NCBI GenBank assembly: GCA_022729355.1
Contig: JALDAN010000002.1
Span: 1 to 47,645 of the forward strand
Direction: 5' to 3'
DNA: 47,645 bases
Origin: Candidatus Nanohalarchaeota archaeon
GTDB lineage: Archaea; Nanohalarchaeota; Nanosalinia; Nanosalinales; Nanosalinaceae
The stretch's first letter is position 1. Each line of letters opens with the position of its first letter. Shown here one piece after another: positions 42,960-47,645 of this stretch. The position numbers and the translations under genes are program-made. The notes beneath the pieces are model-generated. The model saw nothing but the letters and a program-made list of their open reading frames with translations, had not been told where the DNA came from and made no database searches.

Positions 42960-44563
42960 CAGAGCAGGTGGTAGCTGATGTAAGGCCTCTACTTGCTGTC
43001 GTGGTTTCTCTTGTGGCGGCGGCGTTGATCCTTCTGTCAAGCAGGAGGCCTGATTTAAGGGAGGGCTGGTCTGTACTCGCCGCTTTTGTTAAGTTTGGTA
43101 TCGTGTTGAGTATGCTTCCAGGTGTTTTATCCGGTAAAGAGTATTACTGGTCTTTCGGGCAGTTTATTCATGGTATAGAGTTCGCATTGAAGGTGGATAT
43201 GCTTGGAATGCTGTTTGCCTTGCTCTCCAGCTTCCTGTGGATATTCACTGTATTTTATACGGCCGGCTACATGCGTAGTCTTAGTGAGGCTAATCAGACA
43301 AGGTTTTTCGCAGCTTTCGCTGCCAGTCTTTCCACAGCTATCGGCATTGCTTTTGCCGAGAATCTTTTGACAATATTCATTTTCTATGAACTGCTTTCCG
43401 TAGCGACTTATCCTCTTGTAGCCCACAACGAGGATGAAGAGGCCCGTGCAGCAGGCAGAAAGTATCTGGCCTACACATTCTTTGGAGGAGGATTCCTTGT
43501 ACTTGGAGGAACTGCAATGGTGCATTCTGCTGCCGGTACCACAAGCTTCGGTGAAACAGCTGCAGGCCTCGCAAATGCCGATCCATTACTGGCTCAGGCT
43601 GCCTTTGCGTTCCTAATCCTGGGCTTTGGGACTAAAGCTGCATTGATGCCTTTCCATTCATGGCTTCCGGATGCAATGGTGGCGCCGACACCTGTTTCCG
43701 GCTTACTCCATGCTGTTGCTGTAGTTAAATCAGGGGCCTTCGGAATATCAAGAGTATTCCTTGACGTATACAGTCCGGAGTTAGTGGTGGAACTTGGCTT
43801 GCATATCCCTGTAGCAGCACTGGCGGCATTCACCTTCATCACCGCATCGTTTATCGCTCTGAAGAAGGATCATCTGAAGAGGAGGCTGGCTTACTCCACT
43901 ATATCGCAGCTCTCCTATATCGTACTGGGAATCGCATTGTTGACACCGTACGGTATAGTCGGAGGATTGCTTCACATACCTGCACACGCATTCATGAAGC
44001 TTACACTGTTCTTCTGTGCAGGAGCAATCCATGTAGAAACGCACAAGGATTACATCAGCGAACTCGCAGGCGTAGGCAAAAGGATGCCGACAACTATGAG
44101 GGCCTTTGCAGTTGCAGCCGCAGGCATGGCAGGCCTCCCACTATTGGCTGGATTCGTCAGCAAGTTCTATCTGGTGATTGGATCAATACAGATGAATGAT
44201 CCGGAAGTGATGTTCGGAGAACCAGCAGTTGCAGGCCTTGTATTTGCCGCTGCTCTTGTTTTCTCAGGCGTGCTGAATATCGCCTATTTCTGGCCTGTAG
44301 TGTACACAGCTTTCTTTGAAGATGAGGAGGATCATCGCTCCAAGCCGCTTCTGGACAGTGTACTTGGAGGGGAGAAAGAGGCCTATGATTACACGTGGGA
44401 TAGCCGTAACTTCCTGAATGAAACGACGTGGCTGATGCTTCTACCGATATTACTGGTCGTTACAGGAGCGGTAATACTGGGAGTTGTTCCTCAGCACTTT
44501 GCATTCCTTGAACTGGCTATTAATATCGCGGAAAATGCTACAGGTATGGAGGTGAGGCCTTGA
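42956..44563 (+). CDS. Mrp antiporter large subunit, NuoL/M-like (second)
   Basis: A 535-residue, about 14-helix subunit. Conserved elements are FTVFYTAGYMRS, IFIFYELLSVATYPLVAH (helix-5 Glu), GTKAALMPFHSWLPDAMVAPTPVSGLLHAVAVVKSG and YSTISQLSYIVLGIAL. This is the MnhA/NuoL-type N-terminal antiporter module without the MnhA C-terminal part, which is present as the separate DUF4040 gene. The start is GTG 42956, 7 nt after GGTGA, overlapping the previous stop. Confidence 0.92.
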   Translation: MTEQVVADVRPLLAVVVSLVAAALILLSSRRPDLREGWSVLAAFVKFGIVLSMLPGVLSGKEYYWSFGQFIHGIEFALKVDMLGMLFALLSSFLWIFTVFYTAGYMRSLSEANQTRFFAAFAASLSTAIGIAFAENLLTIFIFYELLSVATYPLVAHNEDEEARAAGRKYLAYTFFGGGFLVLGGTAMVHSAAGTTSFGETAAGLANADPLLAQAAFAFLILGFGTKAALMPFHSWLPDAMVAPTPVSGLLHAVAVVKSGAFGISRVFLDVYSPELVVELGLHIPVAALAAFTFITASFIALKKDHLKRRLAYSTISQLSYIVLGIALLTPYGIVGGLLHIPAHAFMKLTLFFCAGAIHVETHKDYISELAGVGKRMPTTMRAFAVAAAGMAGLPLLAGFVSKFYLVIGSIQMNDPEVMFGEPAVAGLVFAAALVFSGVLNIAYFWPVVYTAFFEDEEDHRSKPLLDSVLGGEKEAYDYTWDSRNFLNETTWLMLLPILLVVTGAVILGVVPQHFAFLELAINIAENATGMEVRP

Positions 44564-46330
44564 ATGGATCCTGTAGCAATACCTCCATTCGTTCTAGTGT
44601 TTGTGGGTGCTCTGGCACTTTATTTCCTGCCTAGAAGGCTTGGCTTCAGTATGGGGATTCTTTCCGTGATTTCAGCGGGCTTTATCATAGCTACTCTTTC
44701 CTACGGTACGTATCACGAGTATACAGTGTTCGGTGTATTTGATGTAGTGCTGTTCAGACTGGATGTGTTCAACGCATTGATTGGAGTGATCTTTGCATTA
44801 CTGGGGTCTGCGGCCTTACTCTACAGCTATGCCAGTGAACTACCTGAAAAAACGGCAGCTGTAGCTCTTTTCTACATGGCCTCTACCTTCGGAGCGTTAT
44901 TTGCTGGTGACTGGCTTACACTGCTTATATTCGCCGAACTGATGGCTGTAACCAGTACAGTACTTGTCTGGCAGTACGGAGGAGAAGCAGTACGGGCAGC
45001 ATACAGATACGCACTGGCACACGGTATAGCAGGCACACTCATGTTCATGGGAGTAGCATGGCACTACATCTCTGCTGGAAGCCTCGAACTTACAGCGACC
45101 GGTATCGCCAGCGGATGGCCTACCTTACTGATGATCCTCGGAATAGGGATCAACTGCGGATTCATAGGCCTCCATATGTGGCTTCCTGACACTTATCCGA
45201 GACCTCACTTCGCAGCATCCGTCTTCTTGAGCGTCTTCACTACTAAGACTAGTGCCTATATTTTGTTCAGGATCTTCCCTGAAGGCGGTGCAGCACTGGC
45301 ACTGGCGTATATGGGAGGTGCGATGGCGATCTACGGAGTGATCTTCGCTCTTCTCCAGCATAACATGAGGGCGTTGCTTTCTTACCATATTCAGGCACAG
45401 ATGGGATATATGATAGCAGGGATAGGCCTTGGACTGTATCTTGGAGGTGAGGCCTTGAATGTAGGTGTAGGTGGAGCTACTGCTCATCTCGTCAATAATA
45501 TACTGTTCAAGTCTTTGCTTTTCATGGCTGTCGGAGTCATAATCTACAGGACCGGTATCGAAAATCTCTACGAACTGGGAGGCCTCTACAAAGTTATGCC
45601 TCTGACTTTTGCTGCTTTCCTTCTAGGAGCTCTTTCAATCACAGCTGTTCCAGGCTTCAACGGATTTATCAGTAAAGGCCTGATTCTGGACGCAGCTAAC
45701 CCAGTTTATTTTGGAGGCGGAAACACTGTTATTTACTGGATGCTGATGATAGGGGCAGTAGGGACATTTCTTTCGTTCATCAAGCTAGGATACTACGTCT
45801 TCCTCCACAACAAGCCGGAATTGAATGTTCAGGATGCCAACAGGCTTCAAACAGTCAGTATGCTGTTTATCGGAGGCTTCTGCCTTCTATTAGGTGTTCA
45901 CTGGACTGCCTTCGTTGAAAAACTGCCTCTACTCGGCGCTGATATAAGGCTACAGCCTTACAGCGCAGGGCATCTACAGGATGCCTTAATGCTTTCAATA
46001 ACAAGTCTCGTTGTCTTCAAGATAATCAGGAAGCCTCTGTCCAGTCTACACATCAGTGATCCGGCCTCACTGCAGTATCCACTGATCTTCCATTTAACAG
46101 AGCTAATCACAGGCCTCATCTCCAGAATCTACGGTCCAGTCGATAACACCGTGAAGAAAGTAGTCAGAAAGCTTTACTCCAAGTGTAGTGATCCTGAAAG
46201 CTTTGAATCCACCGTTAATACTCTCCTGCAGAGAGATGAAGATATAAGGCCTGGAGCAGGCCTGAATGAGGCATTGCTTATTGTAGTTACGTTCCTGACT
46301 CTGATGCTGGCATTATTCACTATGATCTGA
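44564..46330 (+). CDS. Mrp antiporter large subunit, NuoL/N-like (third)
   Basis: A 588-residue membrane subunit with LLIFAELMAVTSTVLVW (Glu at the helix-5 site), GINCGFIGLHMWLPDTYPRPHFAASVFLSVFTTKTSAY and SYHIQAQMGYMIAGIGLG. A C-terminal extension of about 130 residues contains a soluble part (PVDNTVKKVVRKLYSKCSDPESFESTVNTLL) and a last membrane helix. Three large subunits in one operon is the haloarchaeal arrangement. ATG 44564 follows GGTGA at 8 nt and abuts the previous stop codon. Confidence 0.9.
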   Translation: MDPVAIPPFVLVFVGALALYFLPRRLGFSMGILSVISAGFIIATLSYGTYHEYTVFGVFDVVLFRLDVFNALIGVIFALLGSAALLYSYASELPEKTAAVALFYMASTFGALFAGDWLTLLIFAELMAVTSTVLVWQYGGEAVRAAYRYALAHGIAGTLMFMGVAWHYISAGSLELTATGIASGWPTLLMILGIGINCGFIGLHMWLPDTYPRPHFAASVFLSVFTTKTSAYILFRIFPEGGAALALAYMGGAMAIYGVIFALLQHNMRALLSYHIQAQMGYMIAGIGLGLYLGGEALNVGVGGATAHLVNNILFKSLLFMAVGVIIYRTGIENLYELGGLYKVMPLTFAAFLLGALSITAVPGFNGFISKGLILDAANPVYFGGGNTVIYWMLMIGAVGTFLSFIKLGYYVFLHNKPELNVQDANRLQTVSMLFIGGFCLLLGVHWTAFVEKLPLLGADIRLQPYSAGHLQDALMLSITSLVVFKIIRKPLSSLHISDPASLQYPLIFHLTELITGLISRIYGPVDNTVKKVVRKLYSKCSDPESFESTVNTLLQRDEDIRPGAGLNEALLIVVTFLTLMLALFTMI

Positions 46331-46354
46331 GAAAGAATTTCTTCAGTCAGAGGC

Positions 46355-47645
46355 CTATTCTCTTATTTCTATTTCGAAGTCACTGGTTTCTGTGTTGATC
46401 GTGTCTACGACTTCTCCATCTTCAACTACTGTTATCTCAACTCCTTCTTCTGTGGCTTCCGGATCATCTACTTCCACGGTTTCATCCAGTTCCTCTCCTT
46501 CAAGGAATTCGATGAGTTCTTCATCGTCCTGTGCTGTGAATACGTTGCTTGTGTCGGCGTCAACGAAGCTTGTGAATGCTACTCCTGCGCTGTCAAGAGG
46601 CACTACTCTCACCTGCCAGTACATTTTGTCGTCGACGATGACTGGTAGAGGCTCTATAGGTGCGAATCCTGAGTTACTGTCCTGATCAGCCCAGTCAACT
46701 CTGCTGTTAGCCTGTCTAACGAAGTTGACTGCTCTGTTGGCTCCTATGAGGCCTTGATCTCTGTCTAGTCTGTAGAGTTCGTATTCGCCTGTTACTCCGT
46801 CGACTGTCCATATCTCGAAGAGGCCTGATGCATCTCCGAACGGTTCTGTCGCGATGAATAGTTCAGGGTTGTCCTCTGTCAGTATCATGAACGGCTGGTC
46901 GTTGTCGAAGCCTGGTATAGGTGCTACCTCCAGCTGGTTTTCGTGGAAGAACCATTTGTTGATTATTCCTTCTCTGTACTCCATTGCGGAGATGTAGTTT
47001 CTGGCCAGGTCGAAAGGATAGTTTCTCTGGTTCTGAAGTATTTCGTGTTCATCAACGTTCTCTGATTCAACGTATTCGATATTTCCGTCGCTATCCGTCA
47101 GTGCAGTTCCGCCCCATTGAGGGACTGTATGTACTATAGGGAAAGTGAAGCGGAAGTCGTACTCCACGTACGGAGTGGCGATGTAGTTACTTCCGTCGTG
47201 CTCCAGTGCGAAGTGGTCCTCGTAGTTCACGAAGTAACGCTCCTTTCTCTGCACCCAGTTAATGTTATCTCTTACCTGCATACCGATTCCGACATCCATC
47301 TCCTCGCTGTTGTAACTGATATTTGAACTGCTTGTAGTCATATCCGCATAAGCCGCACCACGCTGATCGATAAGGAAAATATTCGCCAATCCATCAGGAC
47401 TCAACGGATAACTCCACTGAGGAGTACCATCCTCTGCAATAGCTATATCACTGGAAGAAAGTCTGTGACGCGGCTCCTGAAGACTGTTCTCAGCGAACTC
47501 ATCAGCAACATTCCTCGGCAGTATACGGGGATTCTCCTGATCCATGCTTGGAAGAGTATCGATTTCAGTCAGCTCTTCCTGAACATCCTCCGCCATCGCA
47601 ACATTAGTATACGCATTCTCCAAGACACCGCCTACAAGAACAAAA
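46355..47645 (-). CDS. Large extracytoplasmic-type hypothetical protein (5' end outside window)
   Basis: The reading frame stays open to the window edge: upstream of the track start (a TTG at 47623) it continues as FVLVGGV, which looks like the end of a membrane helix. At least 429 residues are seen. The visible part is acidic and beta-rich with WSYPLSPDG, DQRGAAYADMT, YWQVRVVPLDSAGVAF and an acidic C-terminal domain. N-terminal membrane segments followed by a large outer domain is the likely plan. No family is recognised with certainty. Confidence 0.7.
   Translation of the reverse strand, partial: FVLVGGVLENAYTNVAMAEDVQEELTEIDTLPSMDQENPRILPRNVADEFAENSLQEPRHRLSSSDIAIAEDGTPQWSYPLSPDGLANIFLIDQRGAAYADMTTSSSNISYNSEEMDVGIGMQVRDNINWVQRKERYFVNYEDHFALEHDGSNYIATPYVEYDFRFTFPIVHTVPQWGGTALTDSDGNIEYVESENVDEHEILQNQRNYPFDLARNYISAMEYREGIINKWFFHENQLEVAPIPGFDNDQPFMILTEDNPELFIATEPFGDASGLFEIWTVDGVTGEYELYRLDRDQGLIGANRAVNFVRQANSRVDWADQDSNSGFAPIEPLPVIVDDKMYWQVRVVPLDSAGVAFTSFVDADTSNVFTAQDDEELIEFLEGEELDETVEVDDPEATEEGVEITVVEDGEVVDTINTETSDFEIEIRE

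Larger units (their letters stand above)
226..46826. repeat. Dispersed highly iterated palindrome AGGCCT (about 220 copies)
   Basis: Hand counting finds about 220 AGGCCT hexamers between 226 and 46826, about one per 216 bp. Near-miss forms are rare: GGCCT preceded by C, G or T was seen about 35 times in total, and AGGCC followed by A, C or G only a few times. The flanking bases vary freely. Copies lie in genes on both strands, in all frames (GAG GCC T, AGG CCT, A GGC CT), and in intergenic DNA. The count is manual and may be off by a few. Confidence 0.9.

Noticed and set aside
43127-43525. 132-residue minus-strand ORF in the Mrp operon
   Set aside because: Antisense shadow of a conserved antiporter subunit.

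Overview
The window looks archaeal and salt-adapted. Proteins are strongly acidic (Glu/Asp-rich), both tRNA genes lack an encoded CCA, several genes start about 27 nt from a TATA box (leaderless geometry), and others carry a GAGGTGA Shine-Dalgarno. Several gene sets are of haloarchaeal type: the Mrp Na+/H+ antiporter cluster, the DUF4129-DUF58-MoxR cluster, and receiver-histidine kinase hybrids. By eye the GC content is about 45%, lower than in most haloarchaea, and the genes are densely packed. I infer a nanohaloarchaeote or a similar small-genome halophile; this is inference, not a search result.

Layout. 1-3.8 kb: tRNA-Thr, an amphi-Trp protein, an HTH protein, small membrane proteins, an AI-2E-type transporter, DUF3892, DUF2062 and a PHP phosphoesterase. 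3.8-10.2 kb (minus strand): a nucleotide-metabolism block, tmk / TFS-like zinc ribbon / class II ribonucleotide reductase / P-loop NTPase / HD phosphohydrolase, preceded by a GCS2-family ligase and a winged-helix-Nudix protein. Both promoters of the block share a TCAA-N6-TTGA operator. 10.2-20.4 kb: coiled-coil protein, oligoendopeptidase F, aldo/keto reductase, HAD phosphatase, hybrid kinase, tRNA-Glu, superoxide dismutase and D-2-hydroxyacid dehydrogenase. 20.4-27.5 kb: a MacB-like ABC exporter operon, a PQQ-type sugar dehydrogenase lipoprotein and a second hybrid kinase with an altered receiver. 27.6-31.1 kb: an Mre11/Rad50-like YhaO-YhaN pair and a VRR-NUC nuclease. 31.2-36.7 kb: the DUF4129/DUF58/MoxR cluster. 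36.8-38.7 kb: three poorly known soluble proteins, one with homing-endonuclease-associated repeats. 38.9-46.3 kb: nine-gene Mrp antiporter operon. 46.3 kb to the end: a large protein cut by the window edge.

The most striking feature is the hexameric palindrome AGGCCT. I counted about 220 copies by hand in 47.6 kb (about one per 216 bp, against roughly 12 expected by chance). They lie in genes, in all reading frames, on both sides of the strand switch and in intergenic DNA. This resembles the cyanobacterial HIP1 highly iterated palindrome and leaves a visible mark on coding: about 30 of some 35 Arg-Pro pairs are written AGG CCT. Two further signals deserve attention. One is the operator-linked nucleotide regulon with its candidate winged-helix-Nudix sensor. 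The other is three Mrp genes whose Shine-Dalgarno spacing points to ACG, ATA and CTG start codons.

No stretch longer than 300 bases lacks a gene. I saw no CRISPR array, insertion sequence, rRNA or replication origin.
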